From Hyaloscypha bicolor E (taxonomy: Eukaryota > Ascomycota > Leotiomycetes > Helotiales > Hyaloscyphaceae), in the NCBI RefSeq assembly GCF_002865645.1, contig NW_020194558.1, forward strand, positions 2,756,014 to 2,820,013: a stretch of DNA of 64,000 nucleotides, written 5' to 3'. Positions 23,791 to 35,805 of this stretch are shown piece after piece. Numbering within the stretch: position 1 is the first letter of the stretch; every line of letters begins with the position of its first letter. The notes under the pieces were generated by a model. The model was given only the letters and a program-made list of their open reading frames with translations, was not told the origin of the DNA and did no database searches. Position numbers and translations under genes: made by a program.

Positions 23791-25057
23791 TTACAAGATC
23801 GCCAAAGCATTAGGCGGACTGGCAACCCCACCATGGACATTCAGCGGTGCGCTGGTCAGGAAAAAGCTGTATTTGTTCTCCTTCTTGCATACTTCTGCCA
23901 ACTGCTCTAGATTCCAGAGCTCACCAATAGGAGTGCCCCACATAGCGAGGAAGTGATCATGGAGACCTGCAATCGTCAGCTCCTCTCCGAACCCAAAACA
24001 CGAACCGGAAATAAAGGGGGGGAACCCACAATAAGGAGCCTTCGGCGGCCACGCCTCAAATGCAATAGCATCCCCGGCAACAGCCGCAAAATGATGATCC
24101 CAAAGCCACTCCACACTCTCCCTATTACCCGCCAAACCCACAAACTCATGTCCATCTCTGGCCCCCTTCATTCTCTCCTCATCAGTGGCCTCGTTATACC
24201 ACTTCACCCACCCGCTCCTGATGATCAGGATATCCGCGGGCTTGAAAACTACGTTCTGTTCTTTGGCGATCGTTTCAATGTCGGAGATACTGATTTCGTG
24301 CCGAGTTGTCACGGAGTAGGTGATGTTGTGCTTTTGGGCCCAGGAGGCGTAGTCAATTAGCACAGCGCGTCCGACGATGCCGCCGCGTTTGGTCCACTGG
24401 GGAAGTTAGGGTCCAGAGTGGGAATTGTGTATATGGAGGGAGTGTGGGGAGTGTGGAGGTAGGGCCTACGTTGTGGATTCCATTCTTCTCGGCGTGCGCT
24501 GGGTCTTCGATTTGTTCGTGCTGGAGGCCATTGTAATAGAGTCCGGTATCTTGGTGGCCCCAGTGTCCTATGGTTTCTCATCAGAAACCCTGACTCGACA
24601 AAGGGGGAGGAAAATGGAAGGAGAAGGAAAGGGAAGTGGACATACGGAAACCATCCCATTGAGATCCGGACTGTGTATTGATATGGATCAAATCATCATA
24701 TGCAACAAATCCTAACGGCTTCAGGTTCTTGAATGCATGGACTGGCTTCTCTCGACCAAACCCTGGTTCATAGACACATTCGAGATTCCAACTGTGCAGT
24801 GAGAAATCAGGAAATGTCATTGTCAAGTGTCAAGAAAGGGAATAAGATTAAGCTGCTTACTTCAACGCCACACCCGTTCCCGACTTAATCTCTTTCTGGG
24901 CTTCAAGAGTGTTTTCAGGGGTAAGGAGGTTCAGGGAACCACAGTTGTCCCGTTCCCCATTCTGGTCGTAGAGCCCCCATGCTGTGCCGTGGGGCATGCC
25001 TTGCACGGCGGCCATGTCTTTATAGGATGGAAGATCTTGTGCACGCATTTTGAACAA
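23791..25057 (-). CDS. putative cyclase / kynurenine-formamidase-like hydrolase
   Basis: Exons 25057-24861, 24791-24646, 24567-24470 and 24396-23791 (introns of 69, 78 and 73 nt) give 348 residues. The metal-site region of the cyclase family (PF04199) is spliced together as DDLIHINTQSGSQWDGFRHW, followed by GHQDTGLYYNGL. The C-terminal half has ADILIIRSGWVKWYNE and AVAGDAIAFEAWPPK, with the Asp/Glu expected near the metal. Bacterial KynB members hydrolyse N-formylkynurenine, but fungal members of this fusion-free form have unproven substrates; reductive or hydrolytic roles in secondary metabolism are possible. The start is either the 25057 ATG or the one at 25048 (MRAQDLPSY). No targeting signal is seen. 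Confidence 0.85.
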
Positions 25058-26483
25058 CTATTCAATTGATATCAAAAGGTGATGGAAAAGTGTGAAAAAT
25101 GTAAAAGAAACGTGCAGTCCTAAGCAACAACTGCCGCGGGGGACAGATATATTTCAAATCCCACTCAAGAGCAACCCCGCATTGCGGGGTTGACGAACAG
25201 TGCCTACCCTTTAGTTCTTGTTCTATTGGATAATTGGTGGTTATTGGCATGCACTTTGGAACTGTAGTTTAGAAACGGTGCCGTCAATAGCTTGATGGAT
25301 ACCTTACTAGTGGCTAGCTCATCATGTTCCTGGGCAGCTCTACAACTTCTGCCGAGGCAGTGGCATTCTTCCTCTTCTCCGGCCAGATTATTGTATTAAA
25401 TAATTTAATTAATTATAATTATCGGCCGGTAATTGAATTAAATTAAGTCGAAGTATAATTAATTAATTGGCCATATGGTGATGCTGGCGCAGGAGCTAAG
25501 GTAAAGTATGGCGTAAAAATAAAGTTTAATCTAGCCTAATTTAGACGCAGCTTTGCTATAATAGGCTTAATAGCTAGTAACCCGCCTCTACTCACTTTAC
25601 GTATCCTTTTACATAAGTACGGTGGCAGAGGGTTCGGTTCCTCTGATCACGTGATCTAACCGTGTGACGCCGGGGCAGACAGTCCGCATATGTATTACCT
25701 CGCTCTCCTTTTCTCTTCTTAGGAAACCAACTAACCTCTACTCTCTTCACGCTTTATTCGTACGTTATTTAAAAAAAATGACAATTTGTTATTTATATAA
25801 CTTTCATGTGACTTTCACGTGATTTTTTTTGGAAATAGTTAAAAATATATCTATTTACAATTAGTCTAATAATTGATTTTTAATTGATCCAATTAAATAT
25901 AATTGATTGCCTTATTTTTAGGAGGGGGGGATACTGGGTCATGATGCCTGGACTCTTGTCGAATTTGTATGCCTGGAACCCCAACACGAGTTTGACGTCT
26001 TAAGTCACGCATCGGACCTGAAGATGAAGATACAAATACTTCGGCCGATTTTTAGAATCTCCAACATAACTCTGCTGATGAGCAACTTTGCACGACCGTA
26101 GAATCCTTCAATTGTACTCTTGTTTGTGGTGATGTCGTGAGTCCTGAAGAAGATTCTCTCAAATGACGACCCCTTTTTCTGCCAGCCCACCTCGCTTCAC
26201 CGCCCACACCTTCATTCAACGTCATGGACCTTCTCTACTCGAGGGTAACGATGTGGACTTATCCACCGAAACAATTTCATCACAGCATGTAGCTGAAATG
26301 GGCTTTAAGCTTAAGTCCGACTAATGACACCAATGACGTGCACGACACCTGGATGAACCTGCAGGAAGCATATCAGAACTCCCCACTCTCGTTACCTTTC
26401 CATCCCTTGTCTAAAGTATATAAATGCTGCATGCTGTTTCTTTGAGAAACCATTTCACAAGATCGTTTAGAACGTCAGCCATC
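25058..26483. other. intergenic region around an AT-rich island
   Basis: Holds the AT-rich island at about 25380-25930 (listed separately). The last 80 bases before the SDR start contain a TATA-like tataaa at 26419-26424. No gene seen. Confidence 0.5.
25380..25930. repeat. AT-rich island, possible RIP-mutated repeat remnant
   Basis: The run is dominated by TTAATTAA-type words (for example ttaattaattataattat near 25400), unlike the surrounding gene-rich DNA. No open frame survives. Two TCACGTGA octamers lie at 25647-25654 and 25815-25822. In a genome with RIP such islands are usually old transposons, but no terminal repeats or domains can be recognised here. Confidence 0.45.
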
Positions 26484-27382
26484 ATGCCTCGTGTTTTCTT
26501 CATCACAGGAACATCAACCGGCTTTGGCAACCACCTCGTCCAAGAAGTCCTGGACAGAGGTGACATTGCCGTTGCCACAGCCCGAAAGCCAGAGAGTCTT
26601 TCATTCAAGAACACTACGGACAAGGCAGGCCATCATTCTGACCCTTTCCGCAACCAATTGCTTATCGGTTGCAGAACTTCCTCGCTGTAAAGCTCGACGT
26701 CACCAAAAAAGCAGACATCGATTCCGCATTTAAAGCAGCAGTCGACAAATTCAAGCGCGTCGATGTCGTCGTCAACAACGCCGGCTACGGTCTCTCCGGC
26801 GTCTTCGAGGAGCTCACGGAGCAGCAATACCGAACGCAAATGGAAGTAAACTTCTTCGGGCTAATCGAGGTGACCAAGAAAGCTCTGGACGTCATGCGCG
26901 AGCAGAAGCCTTCTGGAGGTGTGATTCAACAAGTAACCAGCATCGGTGGTCAGCGCGGTGTCCCGACCTTCAGCATCTACTGTGCGAGCAAGTGGGCCGT
27001 GGAGGGCTTCACTGAGGCTCTCAGCCATGAGCTTAAGCCGGAGTGGAACATCAAGCTCACCTGTATTGAGCCGGGTGGATTCCGGACTGATTGGGCAGGA
27101 CGATCGATGGCATTCCCCGAGAAGAGGCACCCCGCGTACGGTCACATTGATGCGAAGAAGAACATGACAACGAGACATGGAACGCAGGCTGGTGATCCTC
27201 CGAAGGGTGCCAAGGCGATGTACGAGTTTGCGATCATGAAGGATCCGCCGTTGAGAGCGGTGATTGGCACAGATGCGTATAAGGCGATTATGGGGAAGAT
27301 CAAGGATTACGGGGAGCTGTACCCTAAGTATGAGAAGCTTTCGAATAGCACAGATGTTGATGGGTACAAGGCTCCAAGGTAG
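26484..27382 (+). CDS. short-chain dehydrogenase/reductase (classical SDR)
   Basis: Exons 26484-26624 and 26675-27382 give 282 residues. The intron needs a GC donor (AAG|gcaggc ... ggttgcag|AAC); it restores FKNTTDKNFLAVKLDVTKKA. Motifs: cofactor TGTSTGFG (residues 8-15), NNAGYG, catalytic YCASK (Y149, K153) and PGGFRTDW. This is the SDR subgroup often annotated as NAD(P)-binding oxidoreductase in fungi; the substrate is unknown. An upstream in-frame ATG at 26424 would add 20 residues, but MPRVFFITG is the family start. It has its own promoter beside the AT-rich island. No other lesion. Confidence 0.88.
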
Positions 27383-28628
27383 AGAAGAAAACCAGAATAG
27401 ACTTACGTCGAACCCAAAGACATACTTCCTCGAAGCCGCGGCACTCATTCTCTGTGAAACCTCCAGAATAAGGAGCCGGCAAAGTTGGCCACGGGTTTTG
27501 TGGATATTTGCTGCTGGATGTGGCCCCGGGTGCGTATCTTGCGTCCTGCTTTGCATTGACGAACTTGATCACTGATATTGATTTCTGCTTGTCGATTTGG
27601 TCCTTAATATTTGCCTTGCTTTCTGCTTTGCATCGGCGAGTTCATCACTGATTTGGTCTTGTTGGCTTCAGCAGCTCGATATGGTCCTTGTCCTTGGTGG
27701 TCATCTTGCTTTCGGCTCTACATCACTTCGCAAAATAATATCTTTGCTTGCCTCAAACTGATCATTTGTCGCGGTGCCCCTTCAGCCTGCTGCCAGCTCA
27801 ATATCCTCGCATCAACTCTCCATATCAAGCATCGCCAAATAGATAAGGCTGTCGGCGCATCGGGAAGTCTTCGGAATCCTTCCGCCAGTTCCGAATTACT
27901 TCGAATCTGATATACCAAAATAAGCGATTTTCCTGTCACCTAGCGACCGTGCCAAGTGGTACCCGTTAGAAGTCTCCCGAGTCAACTTTACTTGTCAATT
28001 TCCTAACGTCAATCTCGCATGTTCCTGTATATACAAAAAACTCAGTTCGTCTGGCTTTTCCCAGGGCTTCTAGCTAGTGGCTAGAGGACTATGGTTTTAG
28101 TGTTTTGTTTCTTGCTCGCTTTTGCGTCTTTTTAGGCGACAGCATTTCGCCAACGTTCGCTCTACCTTTTTTTTTTGTGTGGGAAAATGAGGCCATTCGT
28201 GGTGAATTAGGGGTTAAGCGAGAGTCTAACATCCAAGGCAAATTCTCGCAGTCTCTACTCGACCACCTCAAGTAAGAAGTAAAGAAGCACAACTTTAATG
28301 CGCTTCTAAGTGTGTGTTGATAATCAATCTATCGTTTCGAAAGGGCCCAACATTGAAATTGCGCTTTGGGGTTTGGCAAGATTTCCGCATTCGAAGCATT
28401 CAATCAAGGCAGTCAGCCGTGGATCATTGTTCCATATCTATTTGGGCATTTGGTGGTTGTTTCGGGTAGAAATGGCACATTGCCCATGATTGCCCATGAT
28501 AAATTCTCTCTCTCCTGCGAGCTACTCCCTGCCCTCCCCTTTCACTCAAGTATCTCTCTCCTCGCCATCATCCCAGGCTGGAACGAAATCACCATCTTCA
28601 GCTGGCATGTTCAACTCTTCTTCCTCCT
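27383..28628. other. intergenic, no supported gene
   Basis: Cys/Leu-rich frames near 27560-27910 look like composition rather than protein. An 11-bp tandem (attgcccatga) lies at about 28480-28501. Nothing else seen. Confidence 0.45.
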
Positions 28629-28942
28629 TCAACCCCTTCGCCCCAAATTACTCCAATAATCCCAGGATAACACGTGACTTCTTCTGTTGTCGAGGGCGGG
28701 TGGGACGAGAGGCTGGGCGGTCTTGGGTTTGGCGACCTTAGAAACAAAGATTAGCGAATTTGAAGTTGTACCAAACAAGCTGGGACATTGACCCTCTAAC
28801 ATGGACTTACGAGGTGGGATGGGAGCTTGATCCGTGGATGCTTTCCGGCTAAAACTTGCTCTGAGAATTCGATAATCCCCTGATACTCGGCGATCTCTCT
28901 CATCTCTGCCTCCGTCAAAGCACGATTCTCGTCCGATGCCAT
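28629..28942 (-). CDS. small hypothetical protein
   Basis: Exons 28942-28811 and 28736-28629 (74-nt intron, CTC|gtaagt ... ctaag|GTC) give 79 residues. The first exon, MASDENRALTEAEMREIAEY then QGIIEFSEQVLAGKHPRIKL, looks like a conserved amphipathic helix followed by a basic turn. The second exon (VAKPKTAQPLVPPALDNRR) is Pro/Lys-rich. No signal peptide or membrane segment. I do not recognise the family. The exon 1 start is well supported by frame and splice donor; the 3' end is less sure and another acceptor is possible. Confidence 0.5.
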
Positions 28943-29644
28943 TGCTGAGGTTGCCGGTTTCGTCTCGAGGTCGTTGATATGGTGGCAGTTGCCAGAGAAG
29001 GAAATAACTATTGGGAAGAAGCTGTGGGATACATATTTCCGTTTGTATCCTAACCGAGGCAAACCCTATTCACTTAGAACAGCAAAGGTGAACTCAAGCA
29101 GGACTTCAAGAGATTTCAGACAAATATCAGAATCGCACTTTCATTCGATCTTCATAATCTTACCTAGTCATGGTCTAGTATGTTTCACTCTAGAATTTTT
29201 GATGGTCTAGCCTTGTTGCAAACGCCGGGAACTACACTTTTCTTTCCTTTTCATTCTAGGCTTTTTGGTCTCTACTTATTCTCCTAAATATTCAGGATTC
29301 ATCTCTACTTAATCTGGCGACTCCGCGAGGCTAGATTTACAGGCAGCTCGACTGAATCCCCTTCTCAATGATTCGCCAGTGCGTGACTTGACACTACTGC
29401 AGGCTGCTTATACTGCCGCTTTAGCCACCCCTGGAGCCCATTTTACGTTGAATTACTTCACCAATATCCTGTGGCTATGCAGGGAGCACAAAACAGCGTC
29501 CAGGGCGGTGGGGGGAAAGGGGTTATGATGATGAAACAATTGACGAGAATTTCCACGACGACCTCTATATCAAACTCTTCTTCCCCGGCCTTTTCCCTCT
29601 CTAGAGTGGACATTAAATACACTCATTCCGAAACATCTTTCACC
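28943..29644. other. intergenic between divergent genes
   Basis: Upstream region of the small protein (minus) and of the aldo-keto reductase remnant (plus). No open frame with content and no clear motif. Confidence 0.4.
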
Positions 29645-30858
29645 ATGGCTTCACCGGAATTGCTAGAATCTCTGAAGAGATCTCTTGAGAACTCAAAAGC
29701 CGAATATGTCCGTCTCGGTAAAAGTGGTCTCAAGATTTCTGTCCCCTTCATGGGAGCCATGAGTTTAGGGCCCAAACACTGGGCACCGTGGCTCATCGAG
29801 GAAGAAGAAGTAAGTCGTGTATCAACACGATCGACTGTAACTGACACGTGACAGGCACTTCCCCTCCTGAAAGCTGCTTACGATCAAGGAATCAACACTT
29901 GGGACCCTGCAAATGTGTATTCAAGCGGCGAATCAGAGAGAATGATAGCCAAAGCGATCAAGAAATATGACCTTCCTCGCCATAAGCTGGTCATTATGAC
30001 AAAGTGTAGTGTGTATGTGCCGGAGAAGACCACTTGGCGCCACATGTTCTATGGGAAAGAGATGCCCGTGTCCAAGGACCATGTCAATCAAGGAGGTCAG
30101 ATTCCTTCATTGTTCCCATTGGAGTGAAAACAATGACTCAACATTCTCAAGCCTTTCCCGCCAGGCAATTTTAAACACCATCAACGCTTCCCTTGACCGC
30201 TTGGAAACCACCTACATCGACCTCCTCCAAATCCACCAATTCGATGACGAAACACCTGTTGAAGAGACCGTGGAAGCACTGCATAACCTCGTCAAAGCTG
30301 GCAAAGTACGATATACCGGCGCCTCAAGCATGTGGGCCACACAATTACCTCAGCTGCAGTTCTGTGCTGAGAAACATGGTTGGGCGAAATTCATCAGTAT
30401 GCAGAATTATTACAATACGTTGTATAGGGAGGAAGAGAGGGAAATGAACAGGTTTTGTAATGAGACTGGGGTGGGCATTGTCCTGGTATGTTTTGGTATA
30501 TTGATCGGATGGCTGAATGCTGACAAAGTGTTCGTAGTGGGCTCCACTTCAGCGGGGATACGTTTGCCGTCCTCCGGAGATGAATGGAACGACGACGAGG
30601 GTATACTGAAGAGAAAAGCTGGAGAAAAGCGGATGAATTTGTAGAGCCAGCTATTAGCATTGTTCGACGAGTGCAAGAGGTTGCGGAGATAAAAGGATGG
30701 AAGATGAGCCAAGTGGCTCTGGCATGGATTAATACGACGGTCAGCAGTTCCTCATTGGTTTTACGAAAGCTCTTGGAGTAAGAGGGAAGACTCTTACAAA
30801 GGAGGAAGAGAAAAATCTCGAAGATTTGTATCAGCCACGGTTCGTGACCTTGTTTTAA
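29645..30858 (+). pseudogene. aldo-keto reductase (Tas/YajO type), several frame breaks
   Basis: Family members reduce aldehydes and ketones with NADPH. Exon 1 from 29645 (caccATGg context) reads EYVRLGKSGLKISVPFMGAM. A clean intron 29810-29854 leads to YDQGINTWDPANVYSSGESE, which holds the catalytic Tyr. Then [40 protein letters not shown] and [19 protein letters not shown] follow. Three breaks are seen. At 30092-30152 the intron phase does not fit (VNQGG to LSRQ). At about 30598 RPPEMNGTT passes into [14 protein letters not shown] one frame away. At about 30741-30748 [10 protein letters not shown] passes into [18 protein letters not shown] and the natural stop at 30856-30858. The residues that usually lie between FTK and ALGVRG are missing too. 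I call it a pseudogene; sequence error alone is unlikely for three breaks. Confidence 0.8.
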
Positions 30859-31651
30859 CTCGTCCCCCCTGGCCAGTTTGTAAGCGTTTCCTGAAGCAAG
30901 AGTCATAAAGGTTGCAATTTTCGGGAGAAAGAAAACGAAAGCGAGCCGGTTGCTCTATTTGCTTCTGCTTAATGATCCTCTCCATGATCTTGATTCGCCG
31001 ACCGTCGTATGAATCATATTTCCTGAACTACCTCCTAGAGAAGACTGGACCGCCACTTGGGCAACTGCTCACTGAGTGATGCATTGTACCATATCTAATC
31101 TGTACATTGATCAGAAGCTCTTGTCCTCCTCGAAATGCTCTTGATGCTATCGTAAGAGCAACCCAGCCGCCGCCTTTCTCCAAACTTGCGTAGAGATCCG
31201 ATTCCTTCAACCAGAATATCGAAAGGGAAAGTGGCAGCACAAAAACAGAAGCTGAAGAGGAGACAATGAGACAACAAGGAGAGCGGATCTTCCACGCTCA
31301 AGATAGACATTGCAACTATAGAGTGAATTCAGATAAATCCACAGCGTTGCTGTAATTGTGATTGTGCTCTTCTTTAGGAGGTGATTCAGGGGGAGAAGTT
31401 CGTCAGTTGAGGCTAGCCTCGGCTTGTCTATTTTTAGGGGTCCACTCGCTACAGTAAGAAAAATGCCAGGAACGCGGCAACACGAACACCGACCTGTACG
31501 TACCTCACATCTCGCCCCTATTTCAAGAAGAGCTTTATAACAGCTCTTCTCCACGTTCCTTAGGTCCCGAAGAATACATCACGATCTGCGAACTTCCCAA
31601 TCCAACTGTACCTCCCTAGCCCCTGCGCAACGCCGACTAGATGTCCACGCG
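30859..31651. other. intergenic upstream of GUP1
   Basis: No coding frame of note. A four-codon upstream ORF (ATG at 31641, MSTR, TGA at 31653-31655) overlaps the GUP1 start as ATGA. Confidence 0.5.
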
Positions 31652-33778
31652 ATGAGTATCTTCTCCTATATCAGGAGCATCTACGCTCTCGATACAATCG
31701 ATACACGATTTACGAATTCCTCTGGGACCCCATACAGGACGGTGATTGACACCAGGACTGAAAATGCAGCTGCGAATGCCAAAAGAGATGACTCGATTCC
31801 AGGGGCAGGTGTGAGGACAGATCATAGTGGCAGACCAATTGCCCAACCTTCGAACTGGAAGACGCCGGAGTTCTACTTCTACTATTTTGTCTTCATTACT
31901 ATTGTGCCGTATATGTTCTGGGTGGCCTACGATGTTTCTAGACGTTAGTATACCGTACATTTCTTGTGCTTGCCCCTTGTCTTAACTCTTTTCCAGCGTC
32001 AGATCCAAATTACCACAAGTACGAAGACCTGCTTTCTCCTGGGTGGATACCCGGCCGCAAAATTGTACGTTGAAGTCCTAGGGTCCTCGCAGATAGCACA
32101 AAACTAATGGCAGGCAGGACGTCTCTGATGCTCAATACCACTCTTTCCGAACCAACGTGCCATACCTGGCCCTCCTTTTAACTTTCCACCCAATTCTCCG
32201 ACGATTATACGATGCTTTTCGACCAGTGCCCAGTCGAAGCAACTCCCCAAAACCCAACGGCAGCTCATACATTTCTGCCGCTGATGGAGATGCTCGGTTG
32301 GAGCAGCGAGCGTCCTTCGATTTTGGCTTTGCATTCATATTTCTGACGGCATTACATGGGTTCTCGGCGATAAAAATTGTGATAATATTGTATATCAACC
32401 ATTGTATTGCTACACAACTTCCTCGAAAGTATATCCCGGCAGCGACCTGGATATTCAATATATGCACCCTGTTTGCAAATGAGCTGTCTGAGGGATATAA
32501 GTTTGAGAAAATGGCACACTTCATCTCGCCGCTGGATGGCGTGGGGCTGGACTCATCAAGTGCCCTGCACAGTTGGGGGGCATGGCTTGACAGCTATGGT
32601 GGAATCATGTCGAGATGGGAAATCCAGTTCAACCTCACAGTTTTGAGGTTGATCAGTTTCAATCTAGACTATTATTGGAGCCTTGATAGACGCGGTGGAA
32701 GTGCAATTGAGGTCAGTCATCACGTTTGGCACAGACTAGAATCACCGCTAATGCTCACAAGAAGAAACAACTGGACCCTTCAAATCTTTCCGAAAGGGAT
32801 CGTATCTCGACACCACCAAGTGCAAAAGACTTTTCTTTCCGAAATTACTTTGCCTATGCAACCTACGCCCCCTTGTTTCTCGCAGGCCCAATTATAACCT
32901 TCAACGACTACATATCCCAGACGAAATATCCCCCAGCAAGCATCGAAAAATCCCGCACAATCAAGTATGGGATCCGCTTCCTGCTCTGTCTTCTGGCCAT
33001 TGAATTCCTCCTCCACTTCGACTACTGCGTTGCAATCTCCAAAGGCAACCCCAACTGGTCGGACTATACCCCCGCGCAGCTCTCACTCCTCTCCTATTTC
33101 AACCTCCACGTCCTCTGGCTGAAGCTTCTTCTCCCCTGGCGATTTTTTCGCCTGTGGTCTCTAGTAGACGGCATCGACCCTCCCGAAAACATGATTCGCT
33201 GCCTCTCCAACAACCCGTCCACAATAGCCTTCTGGCGCGGCTGGCATAGAAGTTACAACAAGTTCCTCGTCCGCTACATCTACATTCCCCTTGGAGGAGC
33301 AAGCTCCCGCACCTGGGTGGAAACTGTCCGGACTATTTTCAACTACGTTGTGGTCTTCACGTTTGTGGCTTTGTGGCATGACATCAAGCTCAATTTGCTG
33401 ATTTGGGGATGGCTGATTGTGCTGTTCATGATGCCAGAAATCATTGCAGGAATTCTATTTCCGAGGAAGAAGTGGGAGAATAACCTTACAGCATATAGAG
33501 TGCTGTGCGGTTTTGGAGTCGTGGGAAATCTAATGATGATGATGATGGCTAATCTAGTCGGGTTCGCTGTTGGGGTAGATGGATTGAAGAGCATTATTCA
33601 TGGTATTTTCAGGGATTACTCTGGTAAGTCGTTGGGACCCTTTGGCAGTCACAACGCTAATTTGATTGCAGGTCTCGTGTTCTTGGTCACTGCATCATGT
33701 GTGCTGTTCGTCGGCATACAAGTCATGTTCGAGGTACGAGAAGCGGAGATGAGGAAAGGCATATTCTTGAGGTGCTAA
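31652..33778 (+). CDS. GUP1: GUP1-type membrane-bound O-acyltransferase (MBOAT)
   Basis: Exons 31652-31943, 31997-32064, 32118-32711, 32762-33623 and 33672-33778 (introns of 48-53 nt) give 640 residues. There are about ten hydrophobic segments (FYFYYFVFITIVPYMFWVAY, FGFAFIFLTALHGFSAIKIV, IRFLLCLLAIEFLLHFDYC). MBOAT signatures are YFAYATYAPLFLAGPIITFN, FWRGWHRSYNKFLVRYIYIP and the catalytic histidine in FVALWHDIKLN (about H524). Yeast Gup1 is an ER acyltransferase that remodels GPI-anchor lipid and affects wall and membrane order. The last intron (48 nt) is in frame without a stop, so its retention would not break the protein. An ATGA-overlapping mini uORF precedes the start. Confidence 0.92.
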
Positions 33779-34296
33779 ATATCGTATTCGCGAAATAACT
33801 ACCAGACATTGAATCAAGAACTTTTCATTCTTCCCCCGCTGCTGACATCAAGACGGTTGAAGTGTCCATATTTGTCAGCAGTGTCAAACTCGTTGAGAAG
33901 CCGCTCCATGGAGAGTACCGATCGAACCAAGGAAATACAAGGGAGACAAGGAAATATACGCCGCCCACCATTGTTTTCACAATGTTGAGGTTTCTGTTTT
34001 CTAGCACCGAGGGCTCGCTGAGGAGCTACAGCCATTCCACTAACAACCATATAAAGAGTTCAAAGAAATCCAGCACAGAAGTAACCGGCAGAAGAAAGCA
34101 AGTACCATAAAAATCGAACCCGAGCACCGAAACAAAAGAGGAAAATGCCATGCCAATCAGGAAGAGCGAGTGTATCGATGAATCGCAGCTGGAGAACGTT
34201 CAATGAGCGACAGAGATGGAGAAAGGGTGAGGAGCAGAACATCCGGGCCTGGCCTCCTTGACTGGCCAAGGGGCTTGGTCCAGCATCGACGAGGTC
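33779..34296. other. intergenic between convergent genes
   Basis: 3' regions of GUP1 and the C2H2 gene. No supported open frame. Confidence 0.5.
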
Positions 34297-35805
34297 TCAG
34301 GCTTGAAAGTCCATCCCCTGCGGCCCATGTGCATTGCCAAGCTGCAATTCGCTGCCTTCGGGTGTCTGGACTAGTGCAGAAAATACCCCAGCTTCTTCAA
34401 CTCGAGCACGGAACTCAGGATCAAGGTTCCATTTCCAGATTCTGTTGGTGCCATTCCAATCAACGATCTTCTCTTGCCCCATCAGGTATGGCCTGAACAT
34501 TTGTGCAATCTCGATCGCATGTTCGCGGCGTTCCTCGGTCGTGTGCTTATCCACATGTTGGGCAATTAAAAGTGGAATCGCGTACTCTTGACTCTTGCAG
34601 ATCGGGCATGTGGCGACACCCCAACCTTCCCAAACGTCCAAGGCTGCACAGATAACCTCGTATCCTTTGGAACGTTCGAGAAGCTCATGTCCACGCAGAT
34701 GAGATCTCGTCGACCACGGAAGGAGGTGTCTGGATGTGTCAGATTTGAATCCACATCCATTTATCCACAATGGGCATGCCCTCAAATCACCTATGATGGG
34801 TGACGCCTCACTGGGAAAAGAAAGCCTCAAGTTCAAGGAACTAAGGGCGTCATCCAACTGTGGTTCGACTTGCTTTATTGTTCTAATCAAGTGATGATCT
34901 TTGAGATGTCCGACCAGTTCCTCGCGAGTCAAAGGACCTTGGCGACATGTTTCCAAGACACATAAGAATCTCTCCGGACCTTTGTGATGCTTTCTGAAAT
35001 GCTCGTTGAATTTATCGATCCTATGGAACGGTTGGGATACTCGGCTGCAACCATAAACTGAACAAAGTATGCTGACCTTCCTGTCATGGATTGTGCTTTT
35101 ATGGCGGTTCAGCTCATACTTGCGAGGGAATGTCAAATTGCAATCTGGGCATTGAAGTCGTGGTCGTGGGTTGACTTTCTTTGATCGTCTTTCGACGCCT
35201 TGGTTTGAACGAGTGCTTTGTGGGTAGCTGTCATGACCTGAACGCGGTTGATTGTTCATTGCTTCATCGTTATGGAAAGGACTCCCGAGGGATGTCGGGC
35301 CACTTCCGAAGCCATGCCAGGAGGGAATTGGTTGTCCGAGGGTATCCCCGGAGCTCGAACCAATTCGTCTTTGATTTTGGACATCACCGCATGGCGTAGA
35401 CATTTGCTCAGACCATTCGTCGCAAGTCCCATATTGGCCTACGGTGTTCAAAACCGCCAGTCTGGACTCTCCAATAAAACCACTAGGCGTGAAGATCGAC
35501 GCTTCGGTTGTTGGGGACACAGGTTGACATTGTGGGTTGTGAGAGGATCCTTCGGTTCCGGCAACGAATTCATTCATCCATGAAGGCTCGTTCGTTCGAG
35601 TGAGATCGAGATCAAGTCTCTCGTTGACGTCGCCCAATCCAGAACCACAGGTCAACGGAGACAGTTCGGAACTGTGTCGCCCTGAATTAGCGTGTTCTTT
35701 TTTTTAAGCCACTCACCCAAAGCTCCAATCATCCTCCAACAATGACCAGTCGATGTCAATGTCGACAGGTGGCAGCTGCATCTGAAAGTCGCCCTGATCC
35801 ATCAT
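34297..35805 (-). CDS. C2H2 zinc-finger protein, probable transcription regulator
   Basis: Exons 35805-35717 and 35671-34297 (45-nt intron; the acceptor cacag|T, not the nearer ttcag, keeps the frame) give 487 residues. The short first exon is acidic (DIDIDWSLLEDDWSFG), like an activation segment. From about residue 200, three zinc-finger-like units follow: CPDCNLTFPRKYELNRHKST (then IH), CSVYGCSRVSQPFHRIDKFN with HFRKHH, and CVLETCRQGPLTREELVGHL with KDHH. A further Cys/His region (CPLWINGCGF, CPICKSQ ... IAQHVDKH) lies nearer the C-terminus. The sequence before the fingers has a basic cluster (GVERRSKKVNPRPR). Targets are unknown. The protein resembles many lineage-specific helotialean-type C2H2 proteins. 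Confidence 0.8.

Noticed and set aside
25620..25660. gttcggttcc near a gatcacgtgatc palindrome as a tRNA T-arm
   Set aside because: No matching acceptor, D or anticodon arms could be folded around it.
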